In this document: piece by piece, positions 53,180 to 64,000 of the stretch | How the letters are laid out: each line of letters begins with the position of its first letter | How positions within the stretch are numbered: position 1 is the stretch's first letter | Source: Eledone cirrhosa | Taxonomy: Eukaryota; Mollusca; Cephalopoda; Octopoda; Eledonidae | Reading direction: 5' to 3' | Length of the DNA: 64,000 nt | NCBI GenBank assembly: GCA_964016885.1 | Contig: OZ024743.1 | Coordinates: forward strand, 184,937,903 to 185,001,902 | Notes under the pieces: generated by a model | Database searches by the model: none | The model's input: only the letters and a program-made list of their open reading frames with translations | What the model was told of the DNA's origin: nothing | Made by a program: the position numbers and the translations under genes

Positions 53180-53418
53180 TGCTATGATAAAAGGCACTCA
53201 GTACACTTCGTAAAGTGGCTGGCAATTTGAAGGTAAACTACACAGGGTAAAGAAAACTCTTCAATCACATCAATGACATGGCAATCTTTTTAGTGCTGGT
53301 GTCATGATAAAATGCACCCAGTACATTCTGTAAAGTGGTTAGTGTTTGGAAGGGCATTAAGCCATAATATAAATTTATGTCAGCATAGAAAACAGACATA
53401 AAATGATGATGATGATGA
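53180..53418 (+). repeat. RTE-1-type tail
   Basis: GGCACTCAGTACACTTCG, AAATGCACCCAGTACATTC, TGGAAGGGCATTAAGCC and GATGATGATGATGAT; head-to-head with the preceding minus relics. Confidence 0.72.
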
Positions 53419-53689
53419 TATGAATGCAGGCTTACCTGAATGGTTTAAAAGTTATCTTTACAATCATGAAGTTTCAGGTTCAATTCGACTGCATGGCATT
53501 TTGAGCAAATGTTTTTACCTTAACCACGGATTGACTCAAGACTTTTTTTTAATGTAGCTTACTGAGCTAGTACTATTTTAATTTATAAAGCTGTTTATAC
53601 AAAAACAAAACACATTATTAAAGAGAACAAAAAAAAGGAAATGGAAAGAAGAAAAAGAAAAAAGAAAAGAATTAAGCAACGAAAAAAGG

Positions 53690-53875
53690 GAGGGACAGAC
53701 ATAACACCCCTGTCTGAGTGGTGTTTCAACTGTGCACAACAGACAAAATGGCTAAGGCAGAGAATGGCCAGATACCCGCTGCAACAGCCATCCCACCTCA
53801 TGAGGCTCCTTCCTCAAGCAGGCTGCTGTCTTTCCAATTTTATGAAGGAAATCAGCAGCAGTGCAGGGACCAAGA
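53690..53875. repeat. unnamed dispersed repeat (pair with 23745-23962)
   Basis: ACAAAATGGCTAAGGCAGAG, CCTCATGAGGCTCCTTCCTCA and TTTTATGAAGGAAATCAGCA parallel the 23745 copy. Confidence 0.5.
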
Positions 53876-54187
53876 ACACCAATTGGGTTGACAAAAATTG
53901 TTTAGAAGGATGGATTGTAATTCAAAAATTCCAGCCCTGTCATGTATTGTGTCACACTGATTATGCCTGGCAATTATATTAATGGTACATGTGTTTAAAG
54001 TATATTCACTCACACGTTAATTTACAAGTTGAATGTTTAGTTAATTGGACAATGAATTGATGGAGGATCCATCATGATCCATCATAACTGTATCAGTAAA
54101 TCAGAATTTGTATATATGGTTCCATTTATGTATGTATGTAAATATATATGCGAGTGTGTGCATATATGTTTTTATATGTATGTATAA

Positions 54188-54537
54188 TGTGAAGGCATAC
54201 TTAGTGGTTAGAGTGTCAGGCTTACAATTATGAGGTTGTGAGTTTGAATCTCAGACTGGGCTTTGTATTGTGCTCTTGAGCAAAACATTTTATTTCATGA
54301 TGCTCCAGTTCACTCAGCTATAGAAATGAGTTGCGACGTCACTGGTGCCAAGCTGTATCGACCTTTGCCTTACCCTTGGACAACATCGGTGGCATGGAGA
54401 GGGGAGGCTAGCATACATGGACGACTGCTGGTCTTCCACAAACAGCCTTGCCTAAGCTTGGGCCTCGGAGGGAAATTTTCTGGGTTCGAATCCCATGGTC
54501 ATTCATGACCAAAGGGGGCCTTTACCCTTTACCCTTA
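54188..54537 (+). repeat. SINE-5: shared tRNA head, different body
   Basis: TTAGTGGTTAGAGTGTCAGG head, GGTTGTGAGTTTGAATCTC box B, shared core TTGAGCAAAACATTTTATTTC, then a unique body (CCAAGCTGTATCGACC, GACTGCTGGTCTTCC, GGGTTCGAATCCCATGGTC) ending CTTTACCCTTTACCCTTAT. Confidence 0.82.
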
Positions 54538-55231
54538 TCTATATATAATAAACATTGCTTAACGTCCATTAAACTAGAAAACAATATTTACATATCAAAT
54601 GTAAAGTTCTTTTGAGAGATTTCTATGAATTATTATTGTAACTGCAACATTCAGCATATGATCAGGAATAAGGTTGTAGCAAGCTACTTTCCTTTGGCAC
54701 ATTTGTGGACTATTCGCATGTGATTTGGCTAAGTCAGGCCAATCGTGAGCTGCACACGGATATATATTTCCAGCTTCCGCCTAAACAGAGATTTTCCCGC
54801 TTTCTTTCGATATACTGTCTCTTGTTGCTTCAATTATGGAAAGGTAAACACCATTTTTCTTTTGTCGTTTGACCACTAGCCAATATGTAACAACAACAAC
54901 ATAACTACGACCTGGCCAGCACCTCAGCCAGTCAACTGTACCTCCTAAACTCTTAATTTGTTTATTCCTTTGTTTCGCATGCCAGCTCAAACTTTGTAAT
55001 CGGTTTGGAAATAAAATATGTAAAGACATTGTAAAGTTTTGTGATGCTATTACCACAGCCATAGCCTTTAAATGTGATATGGAAAGATCCTTTCCAGAGT
55101 TATTATCACTGCAGAAACAGAACCTGGGACTTACAGCCGAACCTCAATTCAACTAACATTACCATATAACAAAACCATTACATTTATTGATATAACCAAA
55201 CCTTTCCTGCTACAACAAAATACATCATTAT
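54538..55231. other. no gene recognised
   Basis: Unassigned; a minus-strand frame at 54781-55062 lacks recognisable domains. Confidence 0.4.
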
Positions 55232-55300
55232 TATTATAAAGTACCAGTAATGCACTGGGTAATTGCAGGCCTTGTGCCTAAAGTAGAAACAATTATTATT
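55232..55300 (+). repeat. SINE-1 3' fragment
   Basis: AAAGTACCAGTAATGCACTGG to GTAGAAACAATTATTATT. Confidence 0.85.
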
Positions 55301-55704
55301 ATTATTGTCGTTGATATTGTTATTACATGGCATAATATTATTTTTCTGCTAAACTGGTGACTATTAAATGTCTGCTATATTGGTGACCCTTGTTGATACA
55401 AATATTATTATCATTACTATAAATCTGCTAAAAGGTTAATACATTATAGACTGTTTAACACCCAAGTCAGTTCCTATCTTGTAAAATCGTTAATGATGAA
55501 GGATTCCAGTTGGATATCTTTATCCTATCACTTCTACCATAAACATTTAATACAGCTATAGAATGATTAAGCAAGTGGACAAGGCTGGCACTGTTAGGTC
55601 ACCTAGGGCTCAGAATTTAGAGGGGCACATTATAGTTTCATACAAATTTGTATAATTGACTTAAATACATAATAATTACATGTAATCAATAAATAAATGG
55701 TTAT

Positions 55705-55913
55705 CCCTTTAGCATTTAAACCGGCTGTATCTGCCCAGAATTCTCTCACCTCTTTCTCTTCAAATCGACCATAACCACTCATTGAGGTATCATTCTCAAA
55801 ATAAATAATATCAAAATCTCATAGATTCGATATTATGTGAGATAATTATGTGAGAGAAAGCCTTAGCTGTGAAAATACAATAGTAAATATAGAGTAATGT
55901 AAATGCAAAAGGG
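55705..55913 (-). mobile_element. MITE-B copy 2
   Basis: CCCTTTAGCATTTAAACCGG to ATGTAAATGCAAAAGGG, flanked by TTAT (55701-55704) and TTAA (55914-55917). Interior is inverted relative to copies 1 and 3. Confidence 0.88.
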
Positions 55914-55962
55914 TTAAACATATTTGCCATGTAACACTGTTGTGGAAAGGGTTGTATGGTGT

Positions 55963-56578
55963 TATAATAATAATAATAATGATAATAATAATGAAATTAT
56001 TGTGTACAGTGCTCAGGTGCACTACAACTCATCAAAGGTGCATGTATAGTACATAGAATAATGTACAAATGTCAGGAAAATGAACAGTGTATGAGTCATA
56101 ATATAATAACAATAACAATAAGGAAATATTGTGTACAGTGCCCAGGTGCACCACAACTCATCAAAAAAGTGCATGTACAGTACATAGGGCAATGCACAAA
56201 CATCAGTAAAATGAACAGTGCACGAGTCATGATACACACATGTGTGCATGTGTATGGAAGGGGTACATCAGGTGTAGTTCTGGCGTATTTCGGGAAGCAT
56301 GAGTGTCTTAAAGGATGCAGTGTCTCGGCAGCTAACAATTGACGCAGGCAGTTTGTTCCATGCTTCAGCAACTCTGAGCATGAAAAAATGTCTGCGAAAG
56401 TCATGGGAGCTGTGCTGTTTTCTTATCTTGTAGGCATGTCCACGTGTGTTAGACACATGGAGATCAAAGAGGCGCTCAGGGTTGCAGTTGGCGAGATGGT
56501 TAAAAACTTTGTGGGTATTCACCAAGTCCATTGCCAGACGTCGGAGCTTCAATGAATCCATGCCCAGTAACATAATTT
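55963..56578 (-). mobile_element. LINE-3 3' fragment preceded by a second partial copy
   Basis: Two successive 3' ends (TGTGTACAGTGCTCAGGTGC at 56002 and TGTGTACAGTGCCCAGGTGC at 56131), each with an AT-rich trinucleotide tail. The inner copy has the best LINE-3 frame in the window (56268-56573): [60 protein letters not shown]. No RT motif. Confidence 0.85.
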
Positions 56579-56814
56579 GGTGTGGGTGAATGTGAACAAT
56601 GTAGTAGAAAAAGTAGGCTAAATAATTTCTTTTTATGTGGTCAGAGCAAGAAGTGTCAAAAATCTAGACTCTTCTGCTGAAATTATTTTATTTGGGAAAA
56701 ATGTGAAACGTAACTGGATGTGAAACTCCTTAGCTACTATTGATAATCATTCTTTTTCAGCTGAGTGCACTGGAGTTATATGAAATGAAGTGTCTTGCTC
56801 AAGGACACAACGTG

Positions 56815-57022
56815 CCAAAAGAGAAAGACCAAGGAAAGCTTGGGATGATGTAGTAAATTCTGATTTCTTGCAAAGGATGGAGTTCTCTGATGATATGCTA
56901 TACAACTGAAGACCTGCCTTCCTACATGTACAGGACGAAAAAAAATGGCGGTGACAATGATGATGACGACGACGATGATGATGACGATGATGATGATGAT
57001 GATGATGGTGGTGGTGATGATT
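56815..57022 (+). repeat. LINE C-terminal relic with GAT/GAC tail
   Basis: AAAAGAGAAAGACCAAGGAAAG and TGGGATGATGTAGTAAATTC decode as the PRKAWDDVVNSD end of an RTE-type ORF; ends in a long GATGATGAC run. Confidence 0.65.
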
Positions 57023-57269
57023 ATGGTAACAAAAAGGTATAATATGTTTTTCAGCTTTTGTTTTTTTATCCACTCCAGTAGCCACTGGGCATTACTCAAA
57101 TTCTCAGTCTGCTTCTGCCACTAAACAGCGTGTGTATATGCCAAGGAATACATGTTTCACTTCTGCATCCTTCATTCATGAATACTTTTTTACACATTCT
57201 CTGGCTTGTTTATCTTATAATTCTGTCTCTCTGTTACTTTATCGCCATACCCTCACTTTCTTCCTACCT

Positions 57270-57274
57270 TTCTG

Positions 57275-57318
<44 letters not shown>

Positions 57319-57355
57319 TCTCTCTCTCTCTGAGACATCCTCCTCTCTCTCTCTC
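57270..57355. repeat. CT microsatellite
   Basis: Nearly pure (CT)n with a few interruptions. Confidence 0.95.
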
Positions 57356-57517
57356 TGTGGATGTGGATCTGTTGCTATTCCCACATAAAGGCCAATGAAA
57401 TAACGACAATCTATTTGAAATATATTTTACAGCACATATTGTTTCAATAATAATTCTTCTTCTTCTCCCCCCCCCCCCTCTTTCTCCCCTCCTCGCTCCC
57501 TCCACCACAACCAGCAA

Positions 57518-57518
57518 A

Positions 57519-57579
<61 letters not shown>

Positions 57580-57662
57580 GTAGTACTACTACTACTACTA
57601 CCACTACTACTATTACTACTACTACTACTATACCACCACCACCACCACCACCACCACCACTA
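57518..57662. repeat. CTA / CCA microsatellite
   Basis: (CTA)n with a central CTAGTAGTACTA inversion point, then (CCA)n. Confidence 0.95.
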
Positions 57663-57907
57663 CTTGATATTATCACTTCATTCTATTCCTCTTCCCCACC
57701 ATCACCAATATCTTCTTCGCCGTTGTCATCATTGTCATCATCTTCATGACACTAGATATATTGTTAGATTCCACATACACTCACATACATATAGAAAGAG
57801 AGGTAGATGTGTGTATGCATTTATATATGTATGTATGTGTATATATGTATGTATGTCTATACATTTTTTTTTGTGGAGCAAAAGACTCCTAGTCTTCATT
57901 AAGAAGG

Positions 57908-58090
57908 TCACTCTGATATAAAACCTGCGACTTCATTTGCATCCAATGATGTAGACCAGTTCTTCTTTTTGCGCAAATGCATTTGATGTTCAGAGAGTGG
58001 GATTGGCTCCGTGCAAAGCCTTTCCTCACTTAAAAAAGCTTCAAGCACAGGCATCGCTTGATATGTGACATTTTTGCTGGACATAGGCAA
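57908..58090 (-). other. short unidentified frame, not low-complexity
   Basis: Minus strand: KNVTYQAMPVLEAFLSEER, LCTEPIPLSEHQMHLRKKKN, ending GFISE. Composition looks protein-like but no family is recognised; may be a transposase fragment. Confidence 0.25.
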
Positions 58091-58174
58091 GACCCTAGCA
58101 GGACTAAAACACCATGTCCATGATGTTCATGCTCAAGTATCAAGCGATGGCATTACTCAAAATCAAGTTGCAGC

Positions 58175-58431
58175 CATCATCATACATACATATATACGGG
58201 CACAACCATCCAGCAGGTGATCCAGGGGTAGATCCTGAGCAAGATGGTAGGATAATATCCATGAGTTTGACTGGTCTTGCTTGGGGATCCAGCCAGATCA
58301 GTTGGAAACAGTTGCTTTTGACAGAACCTGGTGGAAGTGTTTGAAGACTCTGCCCCCACAACCCTCTCAGGAAGAAGGAGAAGAAGAAGAAGAAGAAGAA
58401 GAAGAAGAAGAAGAAGAAGAAGAAGAAGAAG

Positions 58432-58460
<29 letters not shown>
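58175..58460 (+). mobile_element. LINE-2 3' end with (GAA)n tail
   Basis: CCAGCAGGTGATCCAGGGG, TGACTGGTCTTGCTTGGGG and GACAGAACCTGGTGGAAG match the ends at 32100-32230 and 5790-5860. The pure (GAA)n run (58376-58460) follows and is probably expanded from the tail. Confidence 0.72.
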
Positions 58461-58462
<2 letters not shown>

Positions 58463-58816
58463 TCTATCATTTTCTTCATTCATTTTCTTATTGTACTGTT
58501 TGTTGTTTCTGTCTATTTTTTTTATTCAATGCTGTGCACCTCTGTACTATATAGCAAATCAAATCAATAGAACCGGTCAAGTTATTTACTTGTCTATTTT
58601 TCAAGACATCATTACCATGAATTTTTTTTTTTTTTTTTTTTTTGTTGCTAAATATCATTTGTACTTCTCAATTCCGTTAATGAGAGTAAATTTTTTGTTT
58701 GGTAACTTTTCCTTATTCTTTCAACTTTCTTTTTCATTCCATATCTGAAAATATTAAACATTTTACCTGTAATCTATACATTTTTTTCTTTTTGTCTATA
58801 GGTCTTTACTTTTGTC

Positions 58817-58817
<1 letters not shown>

Positions 58818-58868
<51 letters not shown>
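58818..58868. repeat. TTA microsatellite
   Basis: Pure (TTA)n, 17 units. Confidence 0.95.
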
Positions 58869-59009
58869 GTTTTAAAGTTTTTTACTAATTTCTTCTAACA
58901 TCAAATCACTCAGCTATTTTTTTTATATCGTTTGATTTGGTGCTTTTGATCTCTGAATTGTGTTCCGAAGTGGGAAACATGCCAAACACTTTCTATGTAC
59001 CAAACAACA

Positions 59010-59218
59010 ACAGCATCATCATCATCATCATCCTCATCCTCATCCTCGTGGTTGTTGTTGTCATAATCATCCTAATCATCATCATCATCTCCATCATTGT
59101 TGTTGTCGTCATTGTCATCATCATCAACATCATGATCATTATTATCATCGTTGTTGTCATCATCGTCATCATCATCACCATCATCATTGTGGTCATCATT
59201 GTCATCATCACTATTATA
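59010..59218. repeat. imperfect ATC/GTT trinucleotide repeat
   Basis: ATCATC-rich with GTTGTTGTC blocks; frames through it are artefacts. Confidence 0.9.
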
Positions 59219-59254
59219 AGCAAATGGGGGCTCATGCGCTGGCTGCCCCACAGC

Positions 59255-59316
59255 CGTGACAGACAGGCGTTTCTCCAGAGGATAGTGAGGGAGATGTATT
59301 GGAATAGCCAATGCTA
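59255..59316 (-). repeat. LINE-5 fragment
   Basis: ACAGGCGTTTCTCCAGAGGAT and ATTGGAATAGCCAATGC are the diverged reverse complement of the 38110-38160 region. Confidence 0.4.
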
Positions 59317-59403
59317 ACATGTTCACAGAAGTTCATTTTTCATCCAAGTTATTTTGATTTGTGTGGGCTCTAAGTCATAATTCTCTTACAGTATAGCTTT
59401 TAA

Positions 59404-59615
59404 TCCTTTCACGACCATATTTCTAATTAGTCTGTATTCTCAAATTATTTGGAAATAACTAAGAATTTGGAGTGATTTAGTAAAATAACTAACTTTTTCA
59501 TTATTAAGCAGGAAACATAACTTAATGGTTCTTACATACAATTATGATGGAATGAAATAAAAATATTTGTATCATAGAAACAGGAGTTGTTTCATGTGTT
59601 TTGGTAACAAAAGGG
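59404..59615 (+). mobile_element. MITE-A copy 12
   Basis: TTAA (59400-59403), TCCTTTCACGACCATATTTC ... TTTTGGTAACAAAAGGG, then ATAA. Near full length with one mutated flank. Confidence 0.85.
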
Positions 59616-59963
59616 ATAAGAAAGAAAAGGTTCACATGTGGTATTTGTCCCTGGCACTTTGCCAGTTTAGGAACGAAACTGGTGTTAAACCACTGTTGTC
59701 CTTTTTAAACTATTTAAATGAACAAATTATATTTTATAAGTTCCCTTTTTGAAGTCATGAAGATATAGTAGCTTTGGTGTTGTTATTGAAGTTGTTTCAC
59801 CATGATGACTACCATAACAAAGATCTCACATTCTTCTATGAAGCTATATTAAAACTCCTCAATATCTATAAGTATCTTTTTCCCATAATCACTGCTAACT
59901 GCTCCTAGATAATGATCAAAGCAAGTTTTAGGGAAAAGATCAGTGTTGTTGAGAAGGTGTTAA

Positions 59964-60221
59964 CACTTTTGATACCAAACTACCTGGAACTGTCCTTCGT
60001 TCTATGAGGCAAAGTTGTTTATTTCAAAGTGATTATATTTATATAAAAAATCTCCCATCATAATTTTATGTAAGAACTTTTGTTAAGTTATGCTCCAGAC
60101 ACCAAATTAATGAATAAGATAGTTATATTATTAAATCCCTTCAAATTCTTGATAATTTTCAAAATGATTCAAATATTATAGGCAGTATCTTTCATCACAA
60201 ATATAGTAATGAAACAGTTGA
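59964..60221 (-). mobile_element. MITE-A copy 13
   Basis: TTAA (59960-59963), CACTTTTGATACCAAACTACC ... ATATAGTAATGAAACAG; interior close to copies 5 and 8. Confidence 0.8.
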
Positions 60222-61589
60222 AGTGTTTATATTCTTTTAAAATCACAACCAGATTTTTTTTTAATGTAAGCCTTTTCTTTTCTTTCTTCCTATATTAGAA
60301 ACACTCTATTAGTGAACTAAATACTTCATAGAGTAAAAAAATGTTCACATCTAAAAATACAATAATGCTGGCAATTGTAAAATCTAGAAACACTCGCATT
60401 TCTCTATTCACAGATGTATGCCAGATTGAATTTTAAAAAAGTACACTTAGATTTGACAGGACACTGGCATAGTGTTCTATTTGATAACTTGATACTTTAA
60501 TCATTTTAAAGTCTAGAGCAGCTGGCAATGCTCACACATTTTCTTTCTCGTAGCAAATTACTAGAAAATAACAGAGTCCAAATTGGTTTATTTATCTATC
60601 TATTTATTTTTGTTACATTACTATTCTTCACATCAATTTAATACATTAGCAATGATACTTATAGCTAGGTGAATGACACAGAGCAAGAGGCAAGCTACTG
60701 GCAAGTAAAGCCCAGGAACCAATGTGTTCCTTCTAATTTCTCCTAACCACCAAGTGGAACATTTTGTGCATTGAGCAAAAATATTTAAAATTCAAAACTA
60801 CTGCATGAAAATATTTCAGAGTTATTGAGAAACAACATTTTGATGTAAGTGACACTAATACAAAAACTGCATTACTACACAGCTCAAAGAGAAATTTGCC
60901 TTAAACCCATTTAACTGAAATTTACTTCTCTTATGTTGCATATTGTCCATTAGAATTTCTAAATTGTAATAAAGCAGAGAAATCTCTTAACCTCTGTTGC
61001 ATTATAGAGTTATGCTAGTGAACATAATGCTGAGAATAGCTTTTGTGTTCTTGACAGCAGATACAATACCTTAGCAAAGTTATTGTCCAGAGAGCCAACT
61101 TTCTCCTTCTAGCATATCCCTATTCTTCAAATAGTGATGAGATGCAAAAGAATAGCAAATACTAAATTCCAAGACACTAGTTCAGGAAGAATTCATGTAT
61201 TCTATGAATTATCTCTCCTCTGAACACACTTCCATGACACTGAGTCATGTAAAAGAAGCCTTGGTACATTTATTTATTTTTATGTTCTTTTTAAAATATC
61301 TATTTATAATTCTCTTTTTTTTTTTTCAGTGAAGCACTTAGCTTTTTTTTCTGAAGCTTTAGACAGACTAAAACACTTTACCATTTGTTTAAGCCTTATT
61401 CCTAATTTGATGCATTTTGTGTAACAAAAAATTTTGTATAGTCCCCCGAAGGAGAGATAAGTTCTTTTGAAATAGTTATTGTCTCTGAAGGGGAACATAT
61501 CAAAGTAAATCAGATGCTAAGCCAATCATCTAAAGAGTATTTTTAAAACTATATTTGTACATCAGTTATTGTTTAAAGGATAGATGTTT
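60222..61589. other. longest apparently repeat-free stretch on the right side
   Basis: About 1.4 kb, AT-rich, without recognised repeats or coding signals. Confidence 0.4.
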
Positions 61590-61593
61590 TTAA

Positions 61594-61801
61594 TCCTTTA
61601 GCATTTACATTATTCTATATTTACTATTATATTTTCATGGTAAAGGCTTTATCTCACATCATATCGAATCTACGAGATTTTGATGTTATTTATTTTGAGA
61701 ACAATACCTTAGCATCAGGATGAGCAGCCAGTTATGGCTGGTTTGAACAGAGAGAGGTGAGAGAATTCTGGCCAGATAAGGCTGGTTTAAATGCTAAAGG
61801 G
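61594..61801 (+). mobile_element. MITE-B copy 3
   Basis: TTAA (61590-61593), TCCTTTAGCATTTACATTAT ... TTTAAATGCTAAAGG, TTAA (61802-61805). Same orientation as copy 1. Confidence 0.9.
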
Positions 61802-61909
61802 TTAAATATATTAGAATAGTGTTTAAATTATCTCTATGTCCAACAGGATTAGCTTTCAGACTGTTAGACTGTATTCATTATTACATTACATTACTTGTGT
61901 GGATATATA

Positions 61910-63893
61910 TCATCATCATCATCATTGTTTAACGTCTATTTTTCCATGCTAGCATGGGTTAGACGAGTTAGATGGTGAAACAAGCCAGATCAGATAACCA
62001 TGTCATGCTCAGAACTGTTTCTGGCTTGGTTTCTTATGGCTGGATGCCCTTCCTAACACCAATGACATTTACAGTGTGGACTGGGTGCGTTTTGTCATCA
62101 CACCTACACAACCACATTAAAGTGTGGGACTTTGGTGGGAAAGGTGTGTGAGGATTGGCGAGATGGGTATATGGGTATGTGTGAGGGACGGAGTGTTAGG
62201 ACGTGGGAGGTGGTGAATGGATAGGGTGATGGAAGGGAAGGTGGTGCATACTAGATGTATGCTTAGCCTGTGCTCATGTGAAGGTGAGTCTTCTGTATTA
62301 CAGCATAATGCCTGAGACCTCGGTCCTGTGTCATCACATTTGAGAGATGCAATTGTGCAAGGTCAACTTTTATCACCTCATCCCAAGTCCTCCTGGCTCT
62401 TTCTACTCCATAGTTTCCATTAACTTTGAGTGATTTTCACCTTTTTATACAGCTGTCATCCTTCATACACATCACATGTCCATACCAATGCAATCTCCTC
62501 TCCTGCACACTGCATCTGATCCTTCTTATGACTCAGTTTGTTTATGCTTTGCCATTCACATATATTACTATTACACATCCTTCAAAGCATGCAAGCTTCA
62601 GTTCTTTCCCATCTTTGCAAGGCCCCTCCCCACAGTGCCCAGGCCTCACTACCATGCAACATTGCTGTTTGTATACATACACCGTACAATCTGCATTTCA
62701 TTTTGAGGTAGAAACCTTTTATAGCTTGCAGTGGTAGTAGCTCCCTGAATTTCTTCCATCCTGTTCACACTCTGGCTACTGTACTTTCTGAACATGCACC
62801 TCTGCTGCTAATTTGGTCAACCAGGTAACAGAAGCTGACTATTGCTTTACCAAACTTTCCCAGAATTTAATAGCACTTGTTTCCTGTGGTCATTGGCTTA
62901 CTGTTCTGCTTACGGTCCTGCTTACTGTTCTGATGCAACAGCTACATGTAAAACCTATGTTCTTAGCTAAACTACCTAAAATTCGACTACGTCTCTTGTG
63001 TACTCATAGTTTGCATTTGGGACAGAAGATGAAATTTTTACCTACACCTTTCCTACACATTGAGCAAGGCCATTTCCCCGAGGAGATCAGGGCTCTGTTT
63101 TCTCTTTTACTTACTAGGACCTTAGTCTTTGTTAGGTTGATTTTAAGACCCTTTGTTTCTAGGCCATGCTTCCAGCTTTGGAATTTTTTCTCTAACTCTG
63201 CCATAAATTCAGCTATGAGTGTAAGATCATTTGCATACAGGAGTTCCCATGGGCAGCCAATCTTAAACTCCTCTGTTATAGCCTGCAGAATGATAATAAA
63301 TAGGAGAGGCCTAAAAACAGAGTCCTGGTGGACACCAACTTGCATGCTAAATTCCTCGCTATGGTCATTGTTAATCATAAATTTGCTGACTGCTCCTCTA
63401 TACATGGCTTGTACAGCCTTCACAAGCCACTCATCTACCCCTAGTTTTCTAAGAACCCACTAGATTATGGCAGAGGGGACTTTGTTAAAAGCTTTCTCCA
63501 GATCAACAAATGTCAGATCGAGCAGCTTACATTTAGCTAGGTACTTCTGTAGCTGCTTCACAAGGAAGGGAGCATCTGTGATGCTTTTATCTGGCACAAA
63601 TCCGATTTGCATCTCATCTAGATTAACCTGGTCCCTAATCTGCTGTGATATAACTCTTTCTGTTACTTTCATGACCTGGTCCATCAACTTGATGCCTCTA
63701 TAGTTTCTTCTATCTAGTGCATCTCTTTTATCCTTGTAGCAGTTGACAATGATGCTGCTGCACTAATCATTCAGTGTGACACCATTCAGTATTACTTGAT
63801 TTATAATACGAGTGGTTAAGGCGTGACCCAAATGCTTTCAGCATCTCAGCAACTATCCCTGATGGACTGGCTGCTTTCCCAGTTTTCATATCC
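61910..63893 (-). mobile_element. RTE-1-like LINE, longest copy (2 kb)
   Basis: On the minus strand, from about 63893: [17 protein letters not shown] segment, [96 protein letters not shown]-terminal domain, 3' UTR and tail ATCATCATCATCATC at 61910. YADD is mutated to YAND here and DLEKAFD to DLEKAFN, so the RT is inactive. 5'-truncated or running to the window edge. Confidence 0.88.
63004..63687 (-). pseudogene. RTE-1 reverse transcriptase remnant with mutated active site
   Basis: Two frames (63460-63687, 63004-63423) cover RT motifs from [11 protein letters not shown] to TKTKVLVSKREN, then CSMCRKGVGKN, which looks like the start of a zinc-knuckle-like C-x2-C region. The palm aspartates are changed (AFN, YAND). 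Confidence 0.9.
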
Positions 63894-64000
63894 TTATATA
63901 TATTTGAATTAAAAAAACCAAGGTTTTTAAACCAAATCCATCTTTAAAATTAATAGTAGAATATTCCGTTATAATCACTCACACATGTGAGTGATTCATC
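63894..64000. other. window end, unassigned
   Basis: AT-rich; nothing recognised. Confidence 0.4.

Noticed and set aside
58281..58748. 155-codon frame with a poly-Glu block
   Set aside because: The acidic block is the (GAA)n tail of a LINE-2 3' end.

Overview
This is a repeat-saturated animal nuclear DNA window, most probably from a cephalopod (octopus-like). The single clear host gene is an orthologue of SF3B6 (p14 / SF3B14, the branch-site-contacting protein of the U2 snRNP SF3b complex). It lies on the + strand in four coding exons between 22308 and 36476 and encodes 124 residues. The cephalopod assignment is inference. It rests on very dense tRNA-derived SINEs, RTE-like LINEs with GATGAT tails, large AT microsatellites and AT-rich sequence, not on a database search. 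A short possible first coding exon of a divergent minus-strand gene (21846-21897, ending in a perfect GTGAGT donor) faces SF3B6 across about 410 bp, which suggests a shared promoter.

Layout. 1-21.8 kb: no confident gene; SINE clusters (0.9-2.9, 5.4-6.3, 9.65-9.85, 11.3-11.5 kb), RTE-like LINE tails, a Tigger/pogo-like element, foldback elements and microsatellites. 22.3-36.5 kb: SF3B6. Intron 1 (1.7 kb) holds a foldback element split by a hAT-like MITE with an 8-bp target duplication. Intron 2 (11.2 kb) is largely RTE-like LINE copies. Intron 3 (0.87 kb) holds a SINE head and a TTAA MITE. 36.5-40.8 kb: LINE and SINE relics. 40.985-45.983 kb: a Helitron pair on the minus strand, joined head-to-tail at an exact CTAG/TC junction and inserted at an AT dinucleotide inside a TTAA MITE whose two halves flank it. 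46-64 kb: more SINEs, LINE 3' ends, TTAA MITEs, microsatellites and a 2-kb RTE-like copy at the right edge.

Most interesting points. (1) The Helitron pair has both outer ends fixed by the interrupted MITE. (2) Downstream of its helicase remnant are four 16-nt hairpins, 85-95 bp apart, all with the 6-4-6 plan of metazoan histone 3' stem-loops and three followed by ACC. (3) Two MITE families with CCCTTT termini and TTAA target duplications (piggyBac-type signature) are present; for one family, uninterrupted copies of the host SINEs in this same window supply empty sites. (4) The SINEs look modular, with similar tRNA-like heads joined to different bodies or to the RTE-like LINE tail. Family names such as SINE-1, MITE-A and RTE-1 are my own labels.
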